Below are positions 14,565-20,481 of a DNA stretch of 20,481 nt, one piece after another. Position 1 is the stretch's first letter, and each line of letters begins with the position of its first letter. Location: positions 1 through 20,481 of the forward strand of contig CANJXV010000012.1 in the NCBI GenBank assembly GCA_947478935.1, given 5' to 3'. Source of the stretch: Comamonadaceae bacterium. Its GTDB lineage: Bacteria; Pseudomonadota; Gammaproteobacteria; Burkholderiales; Burkholderiaceae_C. A program made the translations under genes and the position numbers. Below the pieces are notes generated by a model. The model was not told where the DNA came from. It searched no databases and worked only from the letters and a program-made list of their open reading frames with translations.

Positions 14565-14825
14565 ATGTCCTTTCTCTCTTTTTTGTTGGGTGAGAAGAAA
14601 AAAACTGCCAGTGTTGCCAAAGAACGCCTGCAACTCATACTTGCCCACGAGCGAACCGGTCGTAATGCGTCCGAGCCCGATTACATGGCCGATTTACAGC
14701 GCGATTTGATCGCGGTGATCAGTAAATACATCAAGATCAATCCCAATGACATTAAGGTGCAGCTAGAGCGCCAAGACAATCTCGAGGTGCTTGAAGTCAA
14801 GATTGAGTTGCCAGACGTGCGCTAA
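14565..14825 (+). CDS. minE: Cell division topological specificity factor MinE
   Basis: MinE stimulates MinD ATPase and drives pole-to-pole oscillation. From the ATG at 14565 it has 86 residues. The membrane-targeting MSFLSFLLG is at the N-terminus. The MinD-contact helix follows (SVAKERLQLILAHER, 16-30). The dimerising topological domain begins near DLQRDLIAVISKYIKI (43-58). An in-frame start further upstream (14547) would lie inside minD and is not needed. The gene stops 4 bases before the stop codon of the convergent Lrp-type gene. Confidence 0.96.
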   Translation: MSFLSFLLGEKKKTASVAKERLQLILAHERTGRNASEPDYMADLQRDLIAVISKYIKINPNDIKVQLERQDNLEVLEVKIELPDVR

Positions 14826-14829
14826 GCTT

Positions 14830-15306
14830 TCAGACCGAGCCGGTGGCGACTACCACCGCCGTTTTGTCCAATACCCGGCGAAGCACAAAACTCGAATGTA
14901 CTCCGGTCACACCAGCGATACGGGTAATGCGTTGCAGTAGCAGCGATTGGTAGTGGTCCATGTCGCGCACAATAACTTTGAGTTGGTAATCAGCTTCTTG
15001 GCCGGTGATCAGCAGGCATTCCAAGACCTCGGGTACTACCGCAATTTCAGCTTCAAAATTAGCAAAGCGCTCGGGCGTGTGGACATCCATAGAAATATGG
15101 ATGAGCGCGATCAAGGTCAAACCCAATTTACGCGCATCAAGATGCGCCCGGTAGCCCACAATCAAACCTGCTTCTTCTAAAGCGCGGACCCGACGCAAAC
15201 AAGGAGAAGGCGATAAGCCGATGCGGTCGGCCAAGTCCTGGTTGTTGATGCGGCCATCTTCCTGCAGCACCTGAAGAATTTGTTGGTCAAAACGGTCGAG
15301 TTTCAT
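14830..15306 (-). CDS. Lrp/AsnC-family transcriptional regulator
   Basis: This is a 158-residue feast/famine regulator. The N-terminal winged helix-turn-helix is at about residues 4-55 (NQDLADRIGLSPSPCLRRVRALEEAGLI), followed by the RAM ligand-binding domain (LTLIALIHISMDVH onward). ADYQLKVIVRDMDHYQSLL is the family's effector-domain motif, where an amino acid may bind. The ATG at 15306 has AGG 6 bases upstream; a TTG just before it is in frame but unnecessary. It sits tail to tail with minE. A 15-bp palindrome starts 15 bases upstream of the start and could be an autoregulatory operator. The regulated genes are not evident. It looks like a general Lrp-type (BkdR or PutR class) regulator. Confidence 0.92.
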   Translation of the reverse strand: MKLDRFDQQILQVLQEDGRINNQDLADRIGLSPSPCLRRVRALEEAGLIVGYRAHLDARKLGLTLIALIHISMDVHTPERFANFEAEIAVVPEVLECLLITGQEADYQLKVIVRDMDHYQSLLLQRITRIAGVTGVHSSFVLRRVLDKTAVVVATGSV

Positions 15307-15583
15307 CAATTACCTGTATCTCCCGGGGCCCGGGACGTGCCAGTGAAAACAGTAAGGTGGGCTGGTGCAGCCACCGCCCGCGCAGTCCTCACATCTTAGG
15401 CTTTCATGTTCGCGTGTTACATTCGGTGCGCAGACACAGCGTCCCGCACGCCCAGCACCTTCCCGGCAGAGGATGGTGCCAAGCATCTGCTAGTCGATGC
15501 CACAACAGGGTTTTACCCCTGATTAGCGACTTTTCTTTCCCTTATCACATGCGCCCTGCCGAGCGCGGTGAATTTCTAATTTC
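15307..15583. other. Divergent intergenic region, Lrp-type gene to small hypothetical gene
   Basis: This gap of 277 bases between divergent genes holds the palindrome at 15321-15335 and a weak 5-bp stem (CAGGG, 15506-15510, and CCCTG, 15517-15521). Promoters for both neighbours must be here, but I cannot place them. An open frame from 15357 on the plus strand shows no family features and is rejected. Confidence 0.5.
15321..15335. promoter_or_regulatory. 15-bp GC palindrome upstream of the Lrp-type gene
   Basis: TCCCGGG, a central G, and CCCGGGA form a perfect 7-bp dyad. It begins 15 bases upstream of the regulator's start and could be an operator. Lrp-type operators are usually more AT-rich, so this is a guess. 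Confidence 0.3.
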
Positions 15584-15835
15584 ATGATGTACAGACAATT
15601 TTCAGCAGCCCAAGAAGCTGCGACCACTATCGGTAAATACCGAATTGCCGCCTTGCCGGCACGCCTTGGCGCAGGCCAATTTTGCGCCCAGGTGTCGATC
15701 GCTAGCGGCCAGGGCCAGGCTAGCACCGACCGCGTGATGCGTTTTACCCCGGTGTTCCAAAGCCAAGATGCAGCTGCACAATATGCGTTGGAGCAAGGCA
15801 TTGGTTGGGCCCATAGCGCAATCGGTAGTCCCTAA
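15584..15835 (+). CDS. Small conserved-looking hypothetical protein upstream of infA
   Basis: This 83-residue product has no signal peptide or membrane segment. It opens with two consecutive Met codons. The pattern RFTPVFQSQDAAAQYALEQGIGWAH in its second half looks like a short alpha/beta fold with a conserved aromatic-rich C-terminus, which I associate with uncharacterised proteins of Burkholderiales. I cannot give a function. It precedes infA by 48 bases on the same strand and may be co-transcribed. Coding is supported by context and amino-acid composition rather than by a recognised domain. Confidence 0.6.
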   Translation: MMYRQFSAAQEAATTIGKYRIAALPARLGAGQFCAQVSIASGQGQASTDRVMRFTPVFQSQDAAAQYALEQGIGWAHSAIGSP

Positions 15836-15883
15836 GCCCCCCCCGAACATGCCACAATCCGCATTGAGAGTAAAGGAAACCCT

Positions 15884-16141
15884 ATGGCAAAAGAAGAGTT
15901 AATTGAAATGATGGGCATTGTGAACGAGGTGTTACCTGATACCCGTTTTCGTGTCACGCTGGATAACGGTCACCAGTTGATTGCATATTCCGCTGGAAAA
16001 ATGCGCAAAAATCACATCCGCATCCTTGCGGGCGATCGCGTGTCGTTGGAGCTATCGCCTTACGATTTGAGCAAAGGCCGTATCAATTTCCGCCACATCG
16101 AAGGTCGTGGCCCCATGGTGCCGCGTCGTACCGCTGGTTGA
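15884..16141 (+). CDS. infA: Translation initiation factor IF-1, 85-residue paralogue type
   Basis: IF-1 binds the 30S A-site during initiation. The single OB-fold is clear: MAKEELIEMMGIVNEVLPDTRFRV, then the strand LIAYSAGKMRKNHIRILAGDRVSLELSPYDLSKGRI. The protein has 85 residues, about 13 longer than the usual 72, with a C-terminal tail RHIEGRGPMVPRRTAG. Betaproteobacteria commonly carry a second infA outside the ribosomal-protein operon, and this copy fits that type. AAAGGA lies 8 bases upstream. It ends 4 bases before the stop codon of the convergent DAHP synthase. A GC-rich 6-bp stem (16157-16172) follows but has no T-run. Confidence 0.93.
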   Translation: MAKEELIEMMGIVNEVLPDTRFRVTLDNGHQLIAYSAGKMRKNHIRILAGDRVSLELSPYDLSKGRINFRHIEGRGPMVPRRTAG

Positions 16142-16144
16142 TAT

Positions 16145-17230
16145 TTAAGTGCCCGAGCGCGCCATAGCGCGCCGCTTACGCACCGCCATTGCCAAGCTCT
16201 GCAAAACCGGCGCTGTTTGCGCCGTGCTGATGCAAGCGTCTGTTACTGAAACCCCGTGTTCTAAAGCTTTCCCCGCCACCTTGTCCTGACGCCCTTCTCG
16301 CAGGTGGCTTTCAATCATCAGCCCGGTAATGCGCGCATCACCTGCTGCAATCTGATCGGCAACTGCTTGCGCTACTTCGACCTGCCGCGCATATTGTTTG
16401 CTGCTGTTAGCGTGCGATACGTCAATCATTAACTGCGGGCGTAAACCTGATGCTTCTAGCAAACTGCAAGCAGCTTGCACATCGACAGCGCTGTAATTGG
16501 GCTGCTTGCCGCCGCGCAAAATAACATGGCAATCGACATTGCCCTGGGTTTCAAACACCGCGGCCTGGCCCCATTTGGTCATACCCATAAAAGCATGCGC
16601 CGATTGCGCTGCGAGCATGGCATCGACGGCCACCTTCACGCCGCCATCGGTGCCGTTTTTAAACCCTACGGGGCAACTCAAGCCGCTGGCCAATTGGCGA
16701 TGGCTTTGGCTTTCTGTGGTGCGCGCGCCTATGGCGCCCCAGCTCACCAAATCGCTGATGTACTGCGGGCTGAGCAAATCCAAAAACTCGGTACCCACGG
16801 CCAAACCTGCGTTGACAATATCAAGCAATAAACCGCGCGCTAAGGCCAAACCTTCATTGATCGAAAAGCTACCGTCCATGTGCGGGTCATTGATATAACC
16901 TTTCCAGCCCACCGTGGTGCGTGGTTTTTCAAAGTAGCAGCGCATTACGATCAGCAGATCTTCCGCATGCGTCGTGGATTGCCCCTGAAGCCAGTGCGCA
17001 TAGGCCATGGCCTGGTCATGGTCGTGGATGGAGCAGGGTCCAACCACCACCAATAGCCGGTCATCGCGCCCATGCAAAACATCGCAAATCGCCTGCCGGC
17101 TGTGTTCTACGCGGGCCAGAACGGCTTCGGTGGCGGGTAACTGTTCTTGGAGGAGGGCGGGTGCGATCAAGGGCCTCACTGCGCGGATGCGGGTGTCGTC
17201 AGTGCGATTTTTATCAGGGGAAATGGGCAT
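16145..17230 (-). CDS. aroG: 3-deoxy-7-phosphoheptulonate (DAHP) synthase, class I AroFGH type
   Basis: This enzyme joins phosphoenolpyruvate and erythrose 4-phosphate in the first step of the shikimate pathway. It has 361 residues, a normal length. The metal ligands of E. coli AroG (Cys61, His268, Glu302, Asp326) correspond, at a constant shift of 5, to Cys66 (GPCSIHD), His273 (VSHANSSKQ), Glu307 (MIESHL) and Asp331 (TDAC). KPRTTVGWKGYINDP, FKNGTDGGVKVA and KWGQ are further family segments. The ATG at 17230 lacks a clear Shine-Dalgarno. Which aromatic amino acid inhibits it cannot be decided from the sequence, so aroG here means class rather than isozyme. Confidence 0.94.
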   Translation of the reverse strand: MPISPDKNRTDDTRIRAVRPLIAPALLQEQLPATEAVLARVEHSRQAICDVLHGRDDRLLVVVGPCSIHDHDQAMAYAHWLQGQSTTHAEDLLIVMRCYFEKPRTTVGWKGYINDPHMDGSFSINEGLALARGLLLDIVNAGLAVGTEFLDLLSPQYISDLVSWGAIGARTTESQSHRQLASGLSCPVGFKNGTDGGVKVAVDAMLAAQSAHAFMGMTKWGQAAVFETQGNVDCHVILRGGKQPNYSAVDVQAACSLLEASGLRPQLMIDVSHANSSKQYARQVEVAQAVADQIAAGDARITGLMIESHLREGRQDKVAGKALEHGVSVTDACISTAQTAPVLQSLAMAVRKRRAMARSGT

Positions 17231-17355
17231 GATGTTAGCGGCGGGGCAAAAGTGGCATTGTCCTGCGAAAACACCGACATTTGCGCTGAGCCATTAGGCC
17301 ATATCTATGGTGACGGACTGCATTTATGATGCACGCCCACCCGATGGAGATGGCC

Positions 17356-17667
17356 ATGCCTGACGCAACCCGGATTCAAACCTTTACCGAGTTTTACCCC
17401 TTTTATTTGGGCGAGCACGCAAACCGCACCTCGCGGCGCCTGCATTTTGTGGGATCGAGCATCGGCCTGGTACTTTTCGCCAGCGCAGCCATGACCCTTA
17501 ATGCATGGCTCATTCCTTTGTCTTTGCTACAAGGTTACGCTTTTGCCTGGGTGGGGCATTTCTTTTTTGAGCACAACCGCCCAGCCACTTTCAAGTACCC
17601 GCTGTTTAGTTTCATGGGCGACTGGCGCATGTGGTGGGACATGCTGCGTGGGCGTATCCAGTTTTAG
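17356..17667 (+). CDS. Mpo1-like (DUF962) membrane protein
   Basis: This belongs to the family of yeast Mpo1, an iron-dependent dioxygenase acting on 2-hydroxy fatty acids, and of bacterial DUF962/YGL010w-like proteins. From the ATG at 17356 it has 103 residues. FYPFYLGEHANRTSRRLHFVG (14-33) and GHFFFEHNRPATFKYPLFSFMGDWRMWWDML carry the four histidines (21, 30, 68, 73) expected to bind iron. Between them is a hydrophobic hairpin of two membrane segments. I choose this ATG because GGAG is 6 bases upstream; three earlier in-frame ATGs (17326, 17329, 17344) and one at 17350 are alternatives. It stands between DAHP synthase and an MFS gene without obvious metabolic partners. Confidence 0.85.
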   Translation: MPDATRIQTFTEFYPFYLGEHANRTSRRLHFVGSSIGLVLFASAAMTLNAWLIPLSLLQGYAFAWVGHFFFEHNRPATFKYPLFSFMGDWRMWWDMLRGRIQF

Positions 17668-17853
17668 ACCAACAGGCTTTCAGTGGCAAACACCCAAAGT
17701 TAGCTCTGAGGCTAGAGATGCGACTGAAAGCGGACAGGCTTGCAAGCATCTTGGCGCCCATGAGTGCCTGCAAAAGATGCGCCTCGTGCGGGGCGTCAAG
17801 GCCATAGCTTTTATGTCTGAGGCGTGAATCACGCTAACCCACCCGGGTGTTCG
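17668..17853. repeat. Structured intergenic stretch with nested inverted repeats
   Basis: This gap of about 186 bases between the Mpo1-like gene and the convergent MFS gene has a 9-bp inverted repeat (GCTTTCAGT, 17676-17684, and ACTGAAAGC, 17723-17731). It also has a 7-bp one (GCATCTT, 17746-17752, and AAGATGC, 17774-17780), and the 14-base AAGGCCATAGCTTT (17798-17811), also present at 1685-1698. No T-run follows any stem, so I call it structured or repeat DNA rather than a terminator. Confidence 0.4.
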
Positions 17854-19089
17854 CTAAGCGGTATTGCGTATCCGCTCTGCGCCCGGCACGCCAAGCTCCG
17901 GGTGCAATTGCCCCGCCAGCCACCAGGCGCCCAGCAAAATAAGCGCGCCAACGGCGAATACACCTACTACCGGCGCAAACTGCAGCACCAACCAAGCCAC
18001 CGCCGGGGACACAATGCCCGAGACGTCGCGAAAGCTGGAATACACGGCCGACATTTCCGTGCGCTCAGAGGGTTTGACGGACATTAAAAAAGGCAGCCCG
18101 GCACAGGTATCGAGCAAAACCAGAAACACCGTGCCCGCTAATAAGCAGCCTATCGTCGCCCAGGGCCAATGCGATAGCGCGGCCGCCGCCAGGTAGCATG
18201 CACTGGCGCCCAGGCAACCGACGCGGATGGCGGTGCGCACCGAGCGTCTTTGCATCCATACCAGCATCAAAGGCGCTAGAAAAAGCCCCATATTGGCGAC
18301 CGAGCTGGCGATACCGCCCACTTGTTCACCCAGTTTGTTTTCCACCGCGAAAATACCTAAATAGACAAAAAACATCCACCAACCGCACGAGCGCACTAAC
18401 GGTATCAACCAGCCAGTTACCAATCGGGGCTGAGAAAAAAAACGGACGATGAGCGCCAAAGGATTGGCCCGGCGCGAATCATGCGCCGCTAGTGCGCCGC
18501 TACCAGCGCTTCGGGCCAAAAACTTGCCATCGCCTAGCGGCGTTTTCCAAATCATCCAGGCCATCCAACTTGCAGCCCCCGCCAGCAATACAAACGGTGC
18601 ACCCCCCCAAACTGACAACAACCAAACCCCGGCAAACGGCCCCACCACCCAACCGGCGCCGCCATAAAACAGGCGCATGGTTTCCAGGCGGCTGAAGTCG
18701 GTTTTTTCCAGGTGGTCCAGCACATAGCTGTTGTAACAAACAAAGGAAATGGCTGCGGCAATGATGGCGCACAAAAGTGCCAAAGTCGTCCATTTGCCTT
18801 GCAAGATACCCAAAGCCGAGGCCACCAGGTACAAACTCACGGCGCCCAAATACACCTGCCGACGTGTAAAAACACGCACCAATGCCGGTACCAAAAGCGC
18901 TGCCAACAAAGATGCCAAACCAACACAAAAATAAATCTCTGAAACCAGTTGTGCGCTACCCCAGGCCCGGTACAGCAGCAAGGGAAATACCGACAAAGTA
19001 CAGCCCCGGCACAAGGCCTCCAGGCCGGCAATGCGGGCAAAGGACTCGACAGTAGGTTGCGGGGAATTCGGAAGGGGCTGGCTAGACAT
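17854..19089 (-). CDS. MFS-type permease of unknown substrate
   Basis: This is a 411-residue polytopic membrane protein with about twelve hydrophobic segments. It has a cytoplasmic loop near the middle (GDGKFLARSAGSGALAAHDSRR) and FTRRQVY after the second-helix region, in the position of the MFS signature loop. LLDTCAGLPFLMSVKPSERTEMSAVYSSFRDVSGIVSPAVAWLV in the second half suggests a drug- or metabolite-efflux type protein, but no substrate-specific motif is recognised. The ATG at 19089 has no strong Shine-Dalgarno. It is flanked by a structured gap downstream and a 319-base gap upstream. Confidence 0.8.
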   Translation of the reverse strand: MSSQPLPNSPQPTVESFARIAGLEALCRGCTLSVFPLLLYRAWGSAQLVSEIYFCVGLASLLAALLVPALVRVFTRRQVYLGAVSLYLVASALGILQGKWTTLALLCAIIAAAISFVCYNSYVLDHLEKTDFSRLETMRLFYGGAGWVVGPFAGVWLLSVWGGAPFVLLAGAASWMAWMIWKTPLGDGKFLARSAGSGALAAHDSRRANPLALIVRFFSQPRLVTGWLIPLVRSCGWWMFFVYLGIFAVENKLGEQVGGIASSVANMGLFLAPLMLVWMQRRSVRTAIRVGCLGASACYLAAAALSHWPWATIGCLLAGTVFLVLLDTCAGLPFLMSVKPSERTEMSAVYSSFRDVSGIVSPAVAWLVLQFAPVVGVFAVGALILLGAWWLAGQLHPELGVPGAERIRNTA

Positions 19090-19408
19090 GGCGCTTGATT
19101 AACAGCGCCGATTGTGCCCTTCCCCCTGGCGCCAACCATGTCGCACGCGACGACGATCAGCCGATTTGCGGCGGCGCCCGCAATTTTTCGGGTGTAGTGA
19201 AGTAAGCGGTCAGCGGTTCGGTTTGCTCGGTGGCTTGGCGCAAGGCATGACGCGCAATCCTGCGCAGATGCAGTGCATGCCGTTGTGCAAGCGCCCCGGC
19301 CCTAGACGTGCCTACGCCATTGCAAATGCGGCACTGGTTTGCCTGTACGCAGCACGGCAGCAGTTGTCAAAGCCGGGCCTTTGCATGCGCAGTGGATAAA
19401 CTCCATCC
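19090..19408. other. Intergenic region with a possible gene remnant
   Basis: This 319-base gap separates the MFS permease from the divergent metallo-hydrolase. The minus strand carries an open frame of about 67 codons (see the remnant entry), and nothing else convincing is seen. Its right end carries a lone TTATCCACT (minus strand, 19391-19399), one base from a DnaA box and probably chance. Confidence 0.5.
19157..19362 (-). pseudogene. Possible small or decayed gene with a CxxCxGxG motif
   Basis: On the minus strand an open frame runs from just after a TGA to a TGA ending at 19157, about 67 codons. It has no ATG, GTG or TTG near its 5' end; only CTG codons start it. It reads CRICNGVG, a DnaJ-type CxxCxGxG zinc-finger half, then a helical stretch, and ends PLTAYFTTPEKLRAPPQIG. 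Composition looks protein-like, but a half zinc finger without a start codon suggests a remnant, a CTG start or chance. I do not recognise a family. Confidence 0.25.
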
Positions 19409-20047
19409 ATGCTTCACTACGAAACCGTCCCTGTTACTCCGTTTGAGCAAAACTGCTCCATCGTTTGGTGCGACCAGACCCACAAGGCGGCCATCATCGA
19501 TCCCGGTGGTGATCTGGACTTGTTGATTGCCACCGCCAAAAACCTGGGCGTGACCTTGGAGCAAATCTGGATTACCCATGCGCATGTGGACCATGCTGCG
19601 GCGACGCAAGACCTGGCCGACCGCTTAGGCCTGCCCATCATCGGGCCGCATCCGGGCGATCAGTTTTGGATTGACGGCCTGCCTATGGCGGCCGCTACCT
19701 ACGGATTCCCCCCGGCGCGGCCTTTCAAGCCCACGCGCTGGCTCAAAGATGGCGACACCGTTAGCCTGGGCGAGCACGTGCTGCAAGTGCGCCACTGCCC
19801 CGGCCACACGCCCGGGCATGTGGTGTTTTATTCGGCGGAAATGAACCGAGCGTTTGTGGGCGACGTTTTGTTTGCAGGTAGCGTAGGCCGGACCGATTTT
19901 CCGCAGGGCAACCATGCCGATTTGATGCACAGCATCACCCACCGTTTATGGCCTATGGGCAATCAGACCATCTTTATTCCAGGCCACGGCCCCGAAAGTA
20001 GTTTTGGCGTGGAACGTGACACCAATCCTTATGTTGCGGGTACTTGA
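19409..20047 (+). CDS. Metallo-beta-lactamase-fold hydrolase, GloC/YcbL-like
   Basis: This 212-residue hydrolase belongs to the short glyoxalase II group (YcbL/GloC), which hydrolyses S-lactoylglutathione-type thioesters; the true substrate may differ. The metal motif THAHVDH (56-62) gives His57, His59, Asp61 and His62. His133 in CPGHTPGH, Asp152 in GDVLFAGSVGRTDFP and His193 in FIPGHGPESSFGVERDTNPYV complete the two-metal site. It lacks the long C-terminal glutathione-binding domain of classical GloB, which fits the short length. The ATG at 19409 has no strong Shine-Dalgarno. The tRNA deacylase gene begins 16 bases after its stop on the same strand, so they probably form an operon. Confidence 0.92.
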   Translation: MLHYETVPVTPFEQNCSIVWCDQTHKAAIIDPGGDLDLLIATAKNLGVTLEQIWITHAHVDHAAATQDLADRLGLPIIGPHPGDQFWIDGLPMAAATYGFPPARPFKPTRWLKDGDTVSLGEHVLQVRHCPGHTPGHVVFYSAEMNRAFVGDVLFAGSVGRTDFPQGNHADLMHSITHRLWPMGNQTIFIPGHGPESSFGVERDTNPYVAGT

Positions 20048-20062
20048 ATTGGCGCAAGGCGT

Positions 20063-20481
20063 ATGAGCGTTGCGTCCGTGCGCGCCTTCTTTGAGGCGCA
20101 CCAGATCAAGATGCCGATAGTGGAGTTGGAGGCGATCACCTCCACCGTAGCCCTGGCCGCGCAGGCCCATGGGGTGGAGCCTGGTCGTATTGCCAAGACG
20201 CTGGCTTTTAAGCTGGCCGACAGCAAGGTGTTTTTGCTGGTTGCCAGTGGTGATGCGCGTATCGACAACACCAAATTCAAAACTGCATTTGGCAAGGGCA
20301 AGATGCTGGCACTCGACCAAGTGGAGGCGCTAACCGGGCACCCGGTCGGCGGCGTTTGCCCATTTGGCCTGGCCACCGATTTGCCGGTCTATTTGGACCG
20401 CAGCTTGTTGGCCTTTGATGAGGTACTTCCGGCAGCCGGTTCGGTGAACAGCGCTTTGCGCATCAGCCCGCAACTGATGGC
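20063..20481 (+). CDS. YbaK/ProX-type aminoacyl-tRNA deacylase (3' end cut by window edge)
   Basis: This family hydrolyses mischarged tRNAs such as Cys-tRNA(Pro) or Ala-tRNA(Pro). The 139 complete codons visible before the edge give a YbaK-like fold: RIAKTLAFKL with the conserved Lys, the DNTKFKTAFGKGKM segment, and TGHPVGGVCPFGL, the family's strongest motif. Close to the edge, AGSVNSALRISP fits the usual last strand and helix, so perhaps 15-20 residues are missing. The ATG at 20063 has AAGG upstream with short spacing. It follows the GloC-like gene closely. Which misacylated tRNA it edits (YbaK versus ProX subtype) cannot be decided here. Confidence 0.9.
   Translation, partial: MSVASVRAFFEAHQIKMPIVELEAITSTVALAAQAHGVEPGRIAKTLAFKLADSKVFLLVASGDARIDNTKFKTAFGKGKMLALDQVEALTGHPVGGVCPFGLATDLPVYLDRSLLAFDEVLPAAGSVNSALRISPQLM

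Noticed and set aside
15357..15587. 76-codon plus-strand frame upstream of the small hypothetical gene
   Set aside because: Composition is rich in His/Arg/Pro, there is no Shine-Dalgarno, and no family resemblance.
16157..16172. GCGCGC-CATA-GCGCGC stem as terminator for infA
   Set aside because: It is inside the DAHP synthase coding end and no T-run follows on either strand.
19391..19399. Another DnaA-box-like site, TTATCCACT on the minus strand
   Set aside because: It is single, one mismatch, and not in an AT-rich cluster; a site like this is expected by chance in 20 kb.
1..20481. CRISPR arrays, tRNA or rRNA genes, insertion sequences, prophage genes
   Set aside because: Looked for on both strands; no regularly spaced repeats, cloverleaf, transposase or phage-like proteins were seen.

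Overview
The window is an ordinary, gene-dense chromosome segment of a Betaproteobacterium, most likely Burkholderiales and close to Comamonadaceae. That placement is inferred from protein style (MnmG with a long C-terminal tail, a second-type IF-1, an LysE exporter between rsmG and parA, a MinCDE operon) and a moderately high GC content. I see no tRNA or rRNA gene, insertion sequence, prophage or CRISPR array.

Layout. Positions 1-4461 hold a chromosome-segregation and RNA-modification block on the minus strand: mnmG, rsmG (GTGA overlap), an LysE-family exporter and parA, with parB expected just outside the left edge. Three near-perfect parS sites lie here, one between genes and one inside each of rsmG and mnmG. 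Positions 4597-8178 are metabolic accessory genes: a class II aldolase, a YbfB/YjiJ-type MFS transporter, and a divergent old-yellow-enzyme alkene reductase. Positions 8179-11429 form a copper group: a CopA P1B-ATPase, a CopZ-like chaperone and a Spy/CpxP-like periplasmic protein, closed by a clear rho-independent terminator. Positions 11480-12477 carry a glutaredoxin-fold protein with no cysteine and an NnrU-family membrane protein.

Positions 12478-12872 are an AT-rich intergenic stretch with two exact DnaA boxes, several one-mismatch boxes and a GC-rich segment followed by four CTA triplets. To its right come minC-minD-minE, a convergent Lrp/AsnC regulator, a small unknown gene, an infA paralogue, DAHP synthase (minus), an Mpo1-like protein, an MFS permease (minus), a GloC-like metallo-hydrolase and the start of a YbaK-type tRNA deacylase.

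The most interesting reading is spatial. Housekeeping genes to the left (parA, rsmG, mnmG) run leftward and those to the right (minCDE, infA) run rightward. The DnaA-box cluster sits at the divergence point and parS lies about 10 kb away. This makes 12.5-12.8 kb a candidate replication origin or DnaA-binding locus, although dnaA is not in the window. The parS sites with ParA handle origin segregation, and MinCDE positions the division septum.
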